This document shows positions 16,814 to 25,897 of a stretch of 47,295 nt of DNA, one piece after another. The number at the start of each line of letters is the position of its first letter. The first letter of the stretch is position 1. Position numbers and translations under genes: made by a program. Under the pieces are notes generated by a model that did not search any database, was not told the DNA's origin, and saw only the letters and a program-made list of their open reading frames with translations. This DNA comes from Burkholderiales bacterium (GTDB lineage Bacteria; Pseudomonadota; Gammaproteobacteria; Burkholderiales; SG8-41): the NCBI GenBank assembly GCA_030833315.1, contig JAURHM010000023.1, positions 1 to 47,295 on the forward strand, in the 5' to 3' direction.

Positions 16814-18058
16814 TCAAAGGATAACGATCAGTGCACCGATCACGGTTGCAGCCGCAACGGAAACGAGAAATATTTGCCGGTCCCAAGGCGACCAGCCGGG
16901 GGGCAGCTGCGGCCGTTCCGGCGGTTCTTGCGGTGACAGGGTATCTGAGGCGATGACCATGGCGTCAATGTCGTGACGGGTGACGCAGAAGGTGGCTGCC
17001 AGAGTATCCGGATCGGTGGCTGCACCGGTCTGGACCGCGAGGCGCATTGTTGCTGCCATCGAATCAAAACCTTTCGCCAGTCCGCGCGCGGGCAGCGTAT
17101 CAGTGACGCCGCCATCGGGCATAGTGTGGTCACCGGCACGCGATGAGGGCGGCATGTCGGCAAACAAGTCGGTCGGGTCGTGGAGCATCCGCGGCGGCGC
17201 TGCTGCTGCGGACACGGCCGGCGGTGTTGCTGTAGCGCCCTGCTGGCGGCAGGCGCGCAGGTCGGCGGCGAATTCGGCAATGTCGGCGTAGCGGTCTACG
17301 GCGTTTTTGGCCAGCGCCTTGGCAATGATCAGGTCGAGCATAGCCGGCAGCGACGGATTGACGCTGCTTGGCGGTGGCGGGGTGAAATTGACGATCTGGA
17401 ACATCAGTGAATTGACGTCGATGCCGTTGAAAGGCGCCTGCCCGGTGACCATTTCGTAGAGGATCACGCCCAGCGAGAAAGTATCGGCACGCGCATCACA
17501 ACGTTTGCCCAGCACCTGTTCCGGCGACAGGTAGCGCGGCGAACCGAGTACGAAACCGGTTTGCGTGCGCACATCGGCGGTGCGCATGCGCGCGATGCCG
17601 AAGTCGGTGATTTTCACCCGGCCGTCCTTGAGGATCATGATGTTCGCCGGTTTGACGTCGCGGTGCACCACCTCGTGGGCGTGGGCGTATGCGAGGCCGT
17701 CGGCGACTTGTGCGGCGATGTCGAGCGCGCGATCGGCGGACAGCTCCCGCGAGGCGATCAGTTCCTTGAGTTCGCGCCCTTCAAGAAATTCCATTGCCAT
17801 ATAGGCAAGGTCGCCGCTGCGGCCGATGTCGTAGATGATGACGATGTTGGGGTGGTTCAGGCCTCCGGCCGCGCGCGCTTCAATGGTGAAGCGCTTTTCG
17901 TAATGTTCCATTTCGCCGGGATCAAGCGCCATGTTGATGGTCTTGATCGCCACCGTGCGTTCCAGCATCGGGTCAACGGCGCGGTACACCACACCCATCG
18001 CGCCGCGGCCGATTTCGGCAACGACGTCATAGCGGCCAAGCTGGGCGGGCTGGGTCAT
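16814..18058 (-). CDS. Membrane-anchored Ser/Thr protein kinase (Hanks type)
   Basis: Kinase of 414 residues. It has the glycine loop IGRGAMGVVY (16-25), VAIK with Lys39, VHRDVKPANI with the catalytic Asp134, DFG at 152-154, and the activation-segment end SPE near 180. All key residues are present, so it should be active. A proline- and alanine-rich linker leads to a C-terminal hydrophobic anchor (FLVSVAAATVIGALIVIL). There is no PASTA domain. It is 15 bases downstream of a TssQ-like lipoprotein gene, and a cyclase gene precedes that. PpkA-type kinases control type VI secretion in other bacteria; applying that here is inference. Confidence 0.88.
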   Translation of the reverse strand: MTQPAQLGRYDVVAEIGRGAMGVVYRAVDPMLERTVAIKTINMALDPGEMEHYEKRFTIEARAAGGLNHPNIVIIYDIGRSGDLAYMAMEFLEGRELKELIASRELSADRALDIAAQVADGLAYAHAHEVVHRDVKPANIMILKDGRVKITDFGIARMRTADVRTQTGFVLGSPRYLSPEQVLGKRCDARADTFSLGVILYEMVTGQAPFNGIDVNSLMFQIVNFTPPPPSSVNPSLPAMLDLIIAKALAKNAVDRYADIAEFAADLRACRQQGATATPPAVSAAAAPPRMLHDPTDLFADMPPSSRAGDHTMPDGGVTDTLPARGLAKGFDSMAATMRLAVQTGAATDPDTLAATFCVTRHDIDAMVIASDTLSPQEPPERPQLPPGWSPWDRQIFLVSVAAATVIGALIVIL

Positions 18059-18073
18059 CAGGCTGGGTTCGGG

Positions 18074-18508
18074 TCAGCGTCCCCGGACAATGCGAAACAC
18101 CGGTCCCCAGGTCGGGTGTCCCGCTTCGGCGGCCGACAGTGTGAATTTCGGGTCTGCGGCGATGGCATTGCTGAATTCCTGGCGGCATTGCGGGATGCGT
18201 TCGGTCACGCAATAAATGAAGGCGAGATATTTGTAGGCGCGGGCCTGGTCGGTGCGCGAAGCTAGGCCGCTGTTCAGGCTGCCCTGCAGCGCGCGTTGCG
18301 CCTGGCCGTAGTTGCCACTCTCGTAATACGCAATGCCGGTTTTGAGCTGGGCTTCGGGCGTCGGCAGCGTGGTCTCTTCATTGGACTTGGCGCGAGCTTT
18401 CTCGAAGTCCAGCGAATCGGTGATGTCCTTCACGCCTTTTTGCACGGCCTGACAGCCTGCGAGAAAGGGCAGTGCGATCAACATCAGCAATAAGGCATAA
18501 GTGCGCAT
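18074..18508 (-). CDS. TssQ-like (type VI secretion associated) lipoprotein with TPR
   Basis: Lipoprotein of 144 residues with a signal ending in LPFLAGC, so Cys would be lipidated. The C-terminal half has a TPR and the run RAYKYLAFIYCVTERIPQCR followed by EAGHPTWGPVFR, which resembles TssQ proteins found with type VI secretion clusters in betaproteobacteria, judged from memory of the family. I use the ATG at 18508; a TTG at 18535 overlapping the upstream stop is possible but the signal peptide fits the ATG. It lies between a nucleotide cyclase and a Ser/Thr kinase gene, in the same direction, with no secretion apparatus genes in the window. Confidence 0.7.
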   Translation of the reverse strand: MRTYALLLMLIALPFLAGCQAVQKGVKDITDSLDFEKARAKSNEETTLPTPEAQLKTGIAYYESGNYGQAQRALQGSLNSGLASRTDQARAYKYLAFIYCVTERIPQCRQEFSNAIAADPKFTLSAAEAGHPTWGPVFRIVRGR

Positions 18509-18531
18509 GTACAGAGCCTGATCAGGAAGCC

Positions 18532-19650
18532 TCAACGGAACCGGTGCACGATTTTAATCTCTTCACCGGCATCAAGATCAATGAATTGCACATACGAGGC
18601 GAATCCGGGGTTGCGGACCTCGATGCGATAGGCGCCGGGCTTTAATGCAATGTCGCGCAGCGGCGGCGCCACGCCGTATTTGCGGTCATTCACGTAGACC
18701 TCTCCCCAGGGCAGCACATTCAGTCTGACGTGACCGGTGTTGGCGGGGTCTGAAGGTTCGCGCGCGGCAGCGGCTGGTTCCGTTTTTTTCGCTGCTTTCG
18801 CCTTGGGGGTGGCGTCCGGCTTGGTGTCCGTCCTGGCGGCGGGCGCGGGGGATTTGACCTCGGCTGCCGGCGCCGGCCTTGAATCGGGTGCCACGCGCAG
18901 CGGCGCTGCTTCCTCGATTGCCGCAGGCGGTGCGTCCACTTTCGCGGGGTTGCGGACCGACGTGCGGATCAGCACCGCCGTTGAGAGGATCAGGATCACC
19001 GTCAGTGCGGTGGTCAGCCAGGGCCTGCGCATCAGCCCGCTGCGTGCGGTTGATGCGGTGTTTCCGAGTTTTTCAAAAGCGGCTGCGTGTGCCTTTTTTT
19101 TGCGCGGTGCGCGCTGCGGTGCCGGCGCATTGCCGAGTGCGTAGATTTCGTGTTCCCGCACATGCTTGTCGGTGCGTGAACCTTCGAAGGTAAACAGCTT
19201 CGCATGCTCAGCGGACAGGGCGGAGATCACTTCGTAATAGGAGCGCGACGACAGCACCTGGTTCGGTGCCGCGAAGTCCATGACCCGCTGCGCGACATTG
19301 ATGCCGTCGCCGATGATGTTCGGCTGGTTGTTGATGTCCTTGACCAGGCGGACCGGGCCGAGGTTGATGCCGGTGCGCAGTTGCAGTGTATTCCCGTCGG
19401 CGGCCAGGGCGTCGCGCAGCGCGAGGCCGAGGAACAGGCCGTCCTCAGGGTCGCCGAGGAAACTCACCGCAGCGCCGTCGCCGGTATCGAGGATGATGCG
19501 GTCTTTCGGCGGCACCGGCTGCAAGGCGGCTCCCAGCACATCGTTGAGCTGCTGCTTGATGCGCAGCTGATCGGCGACCGCCTTCTTCGAAAATCCGACG
19601 ATGTCGATGAAGACGACAGTGCAGATGAAGTTGCGGTTGCCGCTGCTCAT
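18532..19650 (-). CDS. Class III nucleotide cyclase with PEGA domain
   Basis: Signalling protein of 372 residues. The N-terminal cyclase homology domain has metal Asp16 in FIDIVGFS, Asp58 in DTGDGA and the GDGINVAQR motif at 114-122. A basic stretch leads to one membrane segment (about 211-228), then an Ala/Pro/Lys-rich linker. From about residue 305 a PEGA domain follows (LPWGEVYVNDRKYGVAPPL), a beta-sandwich usually found outside the membrane. It may make cAMP or cGMP; the specificity residues cannot be decided by eye. The stop is about 24 bases before the next ATG, and it probably shares a transcript with the lipoprotein and the kinase. Confidence 0.85.
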   Translation of the reverse strand: MSSGNRNFICTVVFIDIVGFSKKAVADQLRIKQQLNDVLGAALQPVPPKDRIILDTGDGAAVSFLGDPEDGLFLGLALRDALAADGNTLQLRTGINLGPVRLVKDINNQPNIIGDGINVAQRVMDFAAPNQVLSSRSYYEVISALSAEHAKLFTFEGSRTDKHVREHEIYALGNAPAPQRAPRKKKAHAAAFEKLGNTASTARSGLMRRPWLTTALTVILILSTAVLIRTSVRNPAKVDAPPAAIEEAAPLRVAPDSRPAPAAEVKSPAPAARTDTKPDATPKAKAAKKTEPAAAAREPSDPANTGHVRLNVLPWGEVYVNDRKYGVAPPLRDIALKPGAYRIEVRNPGFASYVQFIDLDAGEEIKIVHRFR

Positions 19651-19677
19651 GATGTGCGAGGGGCAGGTCCGGACCGG

Positions 19678-21792
19678 TTATTTGACGCGCATGCCCGGCT
19701 GGGCGCCGGAATCGGGAGACAGGATGAACAGGCCGGGGGCGTCGCCGCTGGCGGCAAGCACCATGCCTTCGGACATGCCGAATTTCATCTTGCGCGGCGC
19801 CAGGTTGGCGACCATCACTGTCAGACGGCCGACAAGCGTCGCCGGGTCATAGGCCGACTTGATGCCGGCGAAGACCTGTTTGGTCCCGAGCTCGCCGACG
19901 TCGAGTGTCAGCTTCAGCAGCTTGTCGGCGCCTTCGACGTGTTCGGCGTTGGCAATGCGTGCGACGCGCAGATCGATCTTTGAAAAATCATCGATCGAGA
20001 TGTGGCCTGCTTGGGCGGTTGCGGTTTCCACGGCTTTCCCCGTTGTTTTTGCGGCCGCCGGCTTGGCGGCGGGTGCTCCGAGTTTGAGACTTTCCTGGTT
20101 GGCTTCGGTCAGCGCGGCGATTTGTTTGGCGTCGACGCGCGTCATCAGGTGTTTATAGGTGCCAATGTTGTTTTTGCTGGAAAGAGGGTTCTCAATGTCG
20201 CTCCATTTCAGGGGGGCGATATCGAGGAGGTGTTCTACGTTGGCGGCGACCAAAGGCAGGACAGGTTTGAGATAGAGGGTCAACAACCGGAAGGCTTCTA
20301 AAGCGCGCGTGCAAATGCTATGAAGCGCAATTTCTTTCCCCTGCTGCCGCGCTAATTCCCAAGGCTTGTCTGAATCCACCAGCTTATTGATGCGGTCTGC
20401 AATTTCCATAATCTTGCGAAGCGCTTTTCCGAATTCCCGGTGGTCATACAATGCGGCGATTTCTGAACCCTCGCTTCTGATATTTAGAAGAATCGCGTCG
20501 TCCTTCCAATTTTCTGGATCCTGAACTTTCCCGCCGAATTTTTTCTCTATGAACCCGGCGCAGCGACTCGCGATGTTTACATACTTGCCAATAAGATCGC
20601 TGTTCACGCGTGCCACAAAGTCATCGAGATTTAGGTCGATGTCTTCCATCGTCGGCCCCAGCTTGGCGGCGTAGTAGTAGCGCAGCCATTCCGGATTCAA
20701 ACCCTGCTCTATGTAGCTGTTTGCCGTAATAAACGTGCCGCGCGACTTCGACATCTTTTCGCCGTTGACCGTCAGGAAGCCGTGGGCATAGACGCGGGTT
20801 GGCGTGCGGAAGCCGGCGTGTTCGAGCATCGCCGGCCAGAACAGCGCGTGGAAGTAGAGGATGTCCTTGCCGATGAAATGCACCATCTCGGTATTGCCGC
20901 CGGGACGCAGGAAGTCCTGAAGGAGTTTGTCGCCGAGTTTCTTGCTTCGCACATGGTTGGTGAAGCTGGCGAAGTAGCCGACCGGTGCATCCAGCCAGAC
21001 ATAAAAGAATTTTTTTTCGTCGGTGCCCGGAATCGGGAAACCGAAATAGGGCGCGTCGCGCGAGATGTCCCAGTCGGACAGCTTGCCCTCGCCGGCTTCA
21101 CCGAGCCATTCCTTCATCTTGTTGGCGGCTTCGGGCTGCAGATGGTTGTCGCCCTGGGTATAACGACGCAGGAAACCCTCGCAGCGCGGATCAGACAGCT
21201 TGAAAAAGTGGTGCCCGGAAGACTTGCGCACCGGTTCCGCACCGGACACCGTTGAATAGGGATTTTTCAGTTCAGTCGGGCTGTAGGTGGCGCCGCAGAC
21301 TTCGCAGGAATCGCCGTATTGGTCCTTGGCGCCGCATTTCGGGCACTGGCCCTTGATGAAGCGGTCCGGCAGGAACATCGCCTTGACCGGGTCATAGAAC
21401 TGTTCGACCGGGCGTTTGGTGATCAGGCCGCCCTGTTCGAGCTTGCCGTAGATCTCTTCGCACAGCGCGCGGTTTTCCGGGGAATGTGTCGAGTAGTAAT
21501 TGTCAAAACCGACGGAGAAATTCTTGAAGTCACGGTCGTGCTCTTTCCACACGCGGTCGATCAACTGCTCCGGCGTGAGGCCTTCGGATTCCGCACGCAA
21601 CATCACCGGCGTGCCGTGGGTGTCGTCGGCGCCGACGTAGTGGACTTCCACGGGGGACCCGTCGTCATTCACCTGCATGCGCTGAAAACGAACCCAGATA
21701 TCGGTCTGGATGTACTCGACCAGGTGGCCCAGATGAATCGCGCCATTGGCATAGGGCAGTGCGGAGGTGACGAGGATGCGGCGTTGAGGCAT
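19678..21792 (-). CDS. metG: Methionyl-tRNA synthetase
   Basis: Class I synthetase of 704 residues that charges tRNA-Met. It has the HLGH form of the HIGH motif at 20-23, a zinc-binding region ([18 protein letters not shown]) near 150-170, and KMSKS at 346-350. A C-terminal EMAP/Arc1p-type tRNA-binding domain (from about 597, [16 protein letters not shown]) is typical of the dimeric bacterial form. The anticodon-binding domain (about 351-540) has a lower GC content and many codons rare elsewhere in this gene (cta, tta, aga), although its frame is intact. It is divergent from apbC. Confidence 0.97.
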   Translation of the reverse strand: MPQRRILVTSALPYANGAIHLGHLVEYIQTDIWVRFQRMQVNDDGSPVEVHYVGADDTHGTPVMLRAESEGLTPEQLIDRVWKEHDRDFKNFSVGFDNYYSTHSPENRALCEEIYGKLEQGGLITKRPVEQFYDPVKAMFLPDRFIKGQCPKCGAKDQYGDSCEVCGATYSPTELKNPYSTVSGAEPVRKSSGHHFFKLSDPRCEGFLRRYTQGDNHLQPEAANKMKEWLGEAGEGKLSDWDISRDAPYFGFPIPGTDEKKFFYVWLDAPVGYFASFTNHVRSKKLGDKLLQDFLRPGGNTEMVHFIGKDILYFHALFWPAMLEHAGFRTPTRVYAHGFLTVNGEKMSKSRGTFITANSYIEQGLNPEWLRYYYAAKLGPTMEDIDLNLDDFVARVNSDLIGKYVNIASRCAGFIEKKFGGKVQDPENWKDDAILLNIRSEGSEIAALYDHREFGKALRKIMEIADRINKLVDSDKPWELARQQGKEIALHSICTRALEAFRLLTLYLKPVLPLVAANVEHLLDIAPLKWSDIENPLSSKNNIGTYKHLMTRVDAKQIAALTEANQESLKLGAPAAKPAAAKTTGKAVETATAQAGHISIDDFSKIDLRVARIANAEHVEGADKLLKLTLDVGELGTKQVFAGIKSAYDPATLVGRLTVMVANLAPRKMKFGMSEGMVLAASGDAPGLFILSPDSGAQPGMRVK

Positions 21793-21848
21793 GGGTGCAG
21801 TCGGATGAAGGTCGGTGAAAGAACGGCTGAATGAGGCTAAAGGATTGA

Positions 21849-21857
21849 ATTATAACA
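21849..21857 (-). promoter_or_regulatory. Likely metG promoter (extended -10)
   Basis: Read on the minus strand, TGTTATAAT is a perfect extended -10 element. It lies about 57 bases upstream of the metG start, in the divergent spacer shared with apbC. No convincing -35 hexamer is visible, which is common for extended -10 promoters. This is a sequence match only. Confidence 0.5.
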
Positions 21858-21949
21858 ACAAACTATCGGCGCTTAGCCGTGGTTTTCGTCACGGTTCAGT
21901 GTAAACGGCTATCGTGGACTAAAAAACCCTTTCCGACATGGGGTTGTGG

Positions 21950-21978
21950 TTGGTCGGGCAGGGGGATGCCGATACAAT
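21950..21978 (+). promoter_or_regulatory. Candidate apbC promoter (-35 and -10)
   Basis: TTGGTC, a spacer of exactly 17 bases, and TACAAT (five of six matches to the -10 consensus) lie 38 bases before the apbC ATG. The spacing and position suit a sigma-70 promoter. The -35 matches only three positions, so the call is moderate. Confidence 0.45.
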
Positions 21979-22015
21979 CGCGCCTCACCAAAGCAATCCG
22001 AATGGAACCCTAATC

Positions 22016-23104
22016 ATGGCCATCACCGAACAGGACGTTCAGAGCGCGCTGAAGCAGCTCGTCGATCCCAACACCAAAACCGACTACATCACCGGCAAGT
22101 CGGCGAAGAACATTAAAGTCGACGGCAATAACATATCTGTCGATGTCCTGCTGGGTTATCCGGCGAAAAGCCAGGTCGAGCCGATCCGCAAGGAAATCAC
22201 CGCCAAGCTGAAATCGTTGCCCGGTGTTGGCACCGTGACGGTCAATGTCACGATCAAGATTGTTTCCCATGCGGTGCAGCGAGGCGTCAAGCTGATCCCC
22301 GGCATCAAGAACATCATCGCCGTGGCCTCGGGCAAGGGCGGCGTCGGCAAGAGCACGACCGCTGTGAATCTGGCGCTGGCGCTGGCCGCCGAAGGCGCGA
22401 CGGTCGGTGTACTGGATGCCGACATCTACGGGCCTTCGCAGCCGATGATGCTGGGCATTTCCGGCCGGCCGGAATCGAAGGACGGCAAGTCGCTGGAGCC
22501 GATGGAAGGCCACGGCCTGCAGGCGATGTCGATTGGTTTCCTGATCGACACTGAAACGCCGATGGTGTGGCGCGGCCCGATGGTGACCCAGGCGCTGGAA
22601 CAGCTGCTCAATGAAACCAAATGGCACGACGTCGATTACCTTGTTGTCGATCTGCCGCCGGGCACCGGCGACATCCAGTTGACGCTGGCGCAGCGCGTGC
22701 CGGTCACCGGCGCGGTGATTGTCACCACGCCGCAGGACATCGCACTGATCGACGCCCGCAAGGGCCTGAAGATGTTCGAGAAGGTGGGTATTCCCATTCT
22801 CGGCATCGTCGAGAACATGTCGCTGCACATCTGCTCGAAGTGCGGCCATGAAGAGCATATTTTCGGCGAGGGCGGCGGCAACCGCATGGGTACGGATTAC
22901 AACGTCGAGATGCTTGGCTCCCTGCCGCTGGATATCAATATCCGGCAGCATGCCGATTCCGGCAAACCGACCGTGGTCAGCGATCCGGACGGTCGCGTGT
23001 CCGAGATCTACCGCCAGATTGCCCGCCGCGTGGCAGTGAAGATTGCCGAGAAGCAACAGGATCACTCGGCGGCCTTCCCGAAAATCGTTGTAAAAAACAC
23101 ATAG
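22016..23104 (+). CDS. apbC: Iron-sulfur cluster carrier protein ApbC/Mrp
   Basis: P-loop ATPase of the Mrp/Nbp35 group, 362 residues, that carries Fe-S clusters to target enzymes. An N-terminal MIP18/DUF59-type domain (MAITEQDVQSALKQLVDP, about 1-90) precedes the ATPase domain. The deviant Walker A GKGGVGKST is at 106-114, followed by DADIYGPSQP and DLPPGTGDIQLTLAQ. A CxxC (Cys273, Cys276 in CSKCGHEE) should hold the cluster between two subunits. The start at 22016 gives the standard N-terminus; an upstream in-frame start would add 26 residues with no similarity to the family. Confidence 0.95.
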   Translation: MAITEQDVQSALKQLVDPNTKTDYITGKSAKNIKVDGNNISVDVLLGYPAKSQVEPIRKEITAKLKSLPGVGTVTVNVTIKIVSHAVQRGVKLIPGIKNIIAVASGKGGVGKSTTAVNLALALAAEGATVGVLDADIYGPSQPMMLGISGRPESKDGKSLEPMEGHGLQAMSIGFLIDTETPMVWRGPMVTQALEQLLNETKWHDVDYLVVDLPPGTGDIQLTLAQRVPVTGAVIVTTPQDIALIDARKGLKMFEKVGIPILGIVENMSLHICSKCGHEEHIFGEGGGNRMGTDYNVEMLGSLPLDINIRQHADSGKPTVVSDPDGRVSEIYRQIARRVAVKIAEKQQDHSAAFPKIVVKNT

Positions 23105-23310
23105 TCCGGGCGGGGAAACCCTTTCGAAGCCGCGGGATTCGGCGCTAAGATAGCGACGTGCTGAATTCCGCGATTACCGCCCCCTGCGCCGTTCCGGCGC
23201 GCAGCCGCCAGTGACGGCGCGGTGCCGCATCGCGTGTGCGCTGCCAGCGCCCCGCCGCCAGTTCATCCTTCAGTAGTTTTCCGACACTCACCTACTCCAG
23301 AAGAGGCATC

Positions 23311-25563
23311 ATGCGCTTCCGTTTTCCGGTCATTATCATCGACGAAGACTTCCGTTCGGAGAATACGAGCGGCCTCGGCATCCGCGCGCTGGCCAAGGCG
23401 CTGGAGGAAGAGGGCACCGAAGTGCTGGGCGTCACCAGCTATGGCGATCTGTCATCGTTTGCACAGCAGCAGTCGCGCGCTTCGGGGTTTATCCTCTCAG
23501 TGGATGACGACGATTTTTCGGCGCAGGAGCTTGAGTCGACCATCGGCGAGTTGCGCACCTTTGTCAAGGCGATCCGTTTCCGCAACGCCGACATTCCAAT
23601 TTTCCTTTACGGCGAGACCCAGACCTCGCGCCACATCCCCAACGACGTGCTGCGCGAACTGCACGGTTTCATCCACATGTTCGAGGACACGCCGGAATTT
23701 GTTGCGCGTTACATCGTGCGTGAATCAAAAGCCTATCTCGACAGCCTGGCGCCGCCGTTTTTCCGTGCGCTGACCCATTACGCGCAGGACGGCTCCTACT
23801 CCTGGCACTGCCCGGGTCACTCCGGCGGCGTGGCCTTCCTGAAAAGCCCGGTTGGCCAGATGTTTCACCAGTTTTTTGGCGAGAATCTGCTACGGGCCGA
23901 CGTCTGCAACGCGGTGGATGAGCTTGGCCAGCTGCTCGACCACTCGGGTCCTGTGGCGGCTTCAGAGCGCAATGCAGCGCGGATTTTCAATTGCGATCAT
24001 CTGTTCTTCGTCACCAATGGCACCTCGACCTCGAACAAGATGGTCTGGCATTCAACGGTAGCGCCCGGCGACGTGGTGATCGTCGACCGCAACTGCCACA
24101 AGTCGATCCTGCACGCGATTACGATGACCGGTGCGGTACCGGTGTTCCTGACGCCGACGCGCAATCATTTCGGCATCATCGGCCCGATCCCTCTGGAGGA
24201 GTTCCGCTGGGAGAACATCGAAAAAAAGATCAAGGCCAATCCCTTCGCCGAAAAATCGCTGTCGAAGGCCAAGCCGCGTATTCTGACCATCACCCAGAGT
24301 ACATACGACGGCATTCTCTACAACGTCGACACCATCAAGGAAATGCTCGACGGCAAGATCGACACGCTGCATTTTGACGAGGCTTGGCTGCCGCACGCGA
24401 CTTTCCACAAGTTCTATCACGGCATGCACGCCATCGGTCAGGGCCGGCCGCGCTCCAAGGAGTCGGTGGTTTTTTCGACGCAATCGACGCATAAGCTGCT
24501 CGCCGGCCTGTCGCAGGCCTCGCAGATCCTGGTGCAGGACAGCGAGACGCGCAAACTCGATTACGACACTTTCAACGAAGCCTATCTGATGCATACCTCG
24601 ACCTCGCCGCAATACGCGATCATCGCGTCCTGCGACGTGGCTGCGGCAATGATGGAGGCGCCGGGCGGCACCGCGCTGGTTGAAGAGTCGATCATGGAAG
24701 CGCTGGATTTCCGCCGCGCCATGCGCAAGGTCGATTCCGAGTTCGGCAAGGACTGGTGGTTCAAGGTCTGGGGGCCGGAGCGGCTGTCCGACGAAGGTGT
24801 GGGCAACCGCGATGATTGGATGCTGCGGCCCTCGGAGCGCTGGCACGGTTTCGGCAATCTCGCGCCGGGCTTCAACATGCTCGATCCGATCAAGGCCACG
24901 GTGATCACCCCGGGCCTCGATGTGAGCGGCAAATTCGCCAAGAGTGGCATTCCGGCGGCGGTGGTGACCAAGTACCTCGCCGAGCACGGGATCATTGTCG
25001 AGAAGACCGGTCTCTATTCTTTCTTCATCATGTTCACCATCGGCATCACCAAAGGCCGCTGGAACACGATGGTCACCGAACTGCAGCAGTTCAAGGATGA
25101 CTACGACAACAACCGTCCGCTGTGGCGCGTGCTGCCGGAGTTCCTGACCAAGTATCCGCGTTACGAAAAAATCGGATTGAAGGATCTGTGCGAGCAGATC
25201 CACGGCGTCTACAAGGCCAATGATGTGGCGCGGCTTACCACGGAAATGTATTTGTCGGACATGCAGCCGGCGATGCCGCCGGGCGAGGCCTGGGCACGCA
25301 TGGCGCACCGCGAGATTGAGCGGGTCAATATCGATGACCATCTTGAAGGCCGCGTCACCAGCGTGTTGCTGACGCCTTATCCGCCGGGCATTCCGCTGCT
25401 GATCCCGGGCGAGCGTTTCAACAGCACCATCGTGCGTTACCTGCAGTTCGCACGCATGTTCAACCAGCAGTTCCCGGGCTTCGAGACCGATATCCACGGC
25501 CTGGTGTCCGACGACAGCAGCGGTGAGCTGCGTTACTTCGTCGACTGCGTCCGAGGTGGCTAG
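23311..25563 (+). CDS. Arginine/lysine/ornithine decarboxylase
   Basis: Large PLP-dependent decarboxylase of 750 residues. The ATG at 23311 follows AGAGG and begins MRFRFPVIIIDEDFRSENTSG, the N-terminal wing domain of the family. PLP lysine is Lys395 in STHKLLAGLSQ. HCPGHSGGVAFLKSPVG and NGTSTSNKMVWH are further active-site signatures. The C-terminal domain ends with RLP-type TPYPPGIPLLIPGE. It resembles biodegradative arginine or lysine decarboxylases, which consume a proton and release CO2, but I cannot fix the substrate. It follows apbC by about 200 bases. Confidence 0.92.
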   Translation: MRFRFPVIIIDEDFRSENTSGLGIRALAKALEEEGTEVLGVTSYGDLSSFAQQQSRASGFILSVDDDDFSAQELESTIGELRTFVKAIRFRNADIPIFLYGETQTSRHIPNDVLRELHGFIHMFEDTPEFVARYIVRESKAYLDSLAPPFFRALTHYAQDGSYSWHCPGHSGGVAFLKSPVGQMFHQFFGENLLRADVCNAVDELGQLLDHSGPVAASERNAARIFNCDHLFFVTNGTSTSNKMVWHSTVAPGDVVIVDRNCHKSILHAITMTGAVPVFLTPTRNHFGIIGPIPLEEFRWENIEKKIKANPFAEKSLSKAKPRILTITQSTYDGILYNVDTIKEMLDGKIDTLHFDEAWLPHATFHKFYHGMHAIGQGRPRSKESVVFSTQSTHKLLAGLSQASQILVQDSETRKLDYDTFNEAYLMHTSTSPQYAIIASCDVAAAMMEAPGGTALVEESIMEALDFRRAMRKVDSEFGKDWWFKVWGPERLSDEGVGNRDDWMLRPSERWHGFGNLAPGFNMLDPIKATVITPGLDVSGKFAKSGIPAAVVTKYLAEHGIIVEKTGLYSFFIMFTIGITKGRWNTMVTELQQFKDDYDNNRPLWRVLPEFLTKYPRYEKIGLKDLCEQIHGVYKANDVARLTTEMYLSDMQPAMPPGEAWARMAHREIERVNIDDHLEGRVTSVLLTPYPPGIPLLIPGERFNSTIVRYLQFARMFNQQFPGFETDIHGLVSDDSSGELRYFVDCVRGG

Positions 25564-25663
25564 TGACCGGCCGGGGATTATTCATAAGCATTTGATTTAA
25601 AACTAAATATTTTTTATTCCGTCAGCGCCTCTGGATCGGCGGATCGAAAGCCGGCTGCCCGGC

Positions 25664-25897
25664 ATGCACTGGCCGACGATGCCGGATGAAGCGCACGCAA
25701 TGGCTGCCGCCACAGGATTTCTGATACATGCCGTCAACATTGTTCCCTATTATCGCAAGCACCTGTCGCCGCTCTGGACGCTGCCGCTTGAACTGACCGG
25801 CGAACTTTTACTGCGCTTACCGCTGCTCATGCGGCGACATTTGCAGGATCACCATGCCGAGCTGATCAGCTCGGCGCCGCCTTCGCCGGTGATATAA
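25664..25897 (+). CDS. Possible small hypothetical protein, 77 residues
   Basis: An open frame downstream of the decarboxylase encodes 77 residues with a hydrophobic middle part (FLIHAVNIVPYYRKHLSPLW, then LPLELTGELLLRLPLLMRR). Codon choice is plausible for this genome but the ribosome site is weak. The frame is open for some distance upstream of the ATG, so it may be the remnant of a longer gene. It partly overlaps the Sel1 pseudogene on the other strand. I do not recognise it and it may be noise. Confidence 0.2.
   Translation: MHWPTMPDEAHAMAAATGFLIHAVNIVPYYRKHLSPLWTLPLELTGELLLRLPLLMRRHLQDHHAELISSAPPSPVI

Noticed and set aside
22010-23065. 351-codon frame opposite apbC.
   Set aside because: It fully overlaps apbC, which has P-loop and CxxC motifs, and shows no motif of its own.
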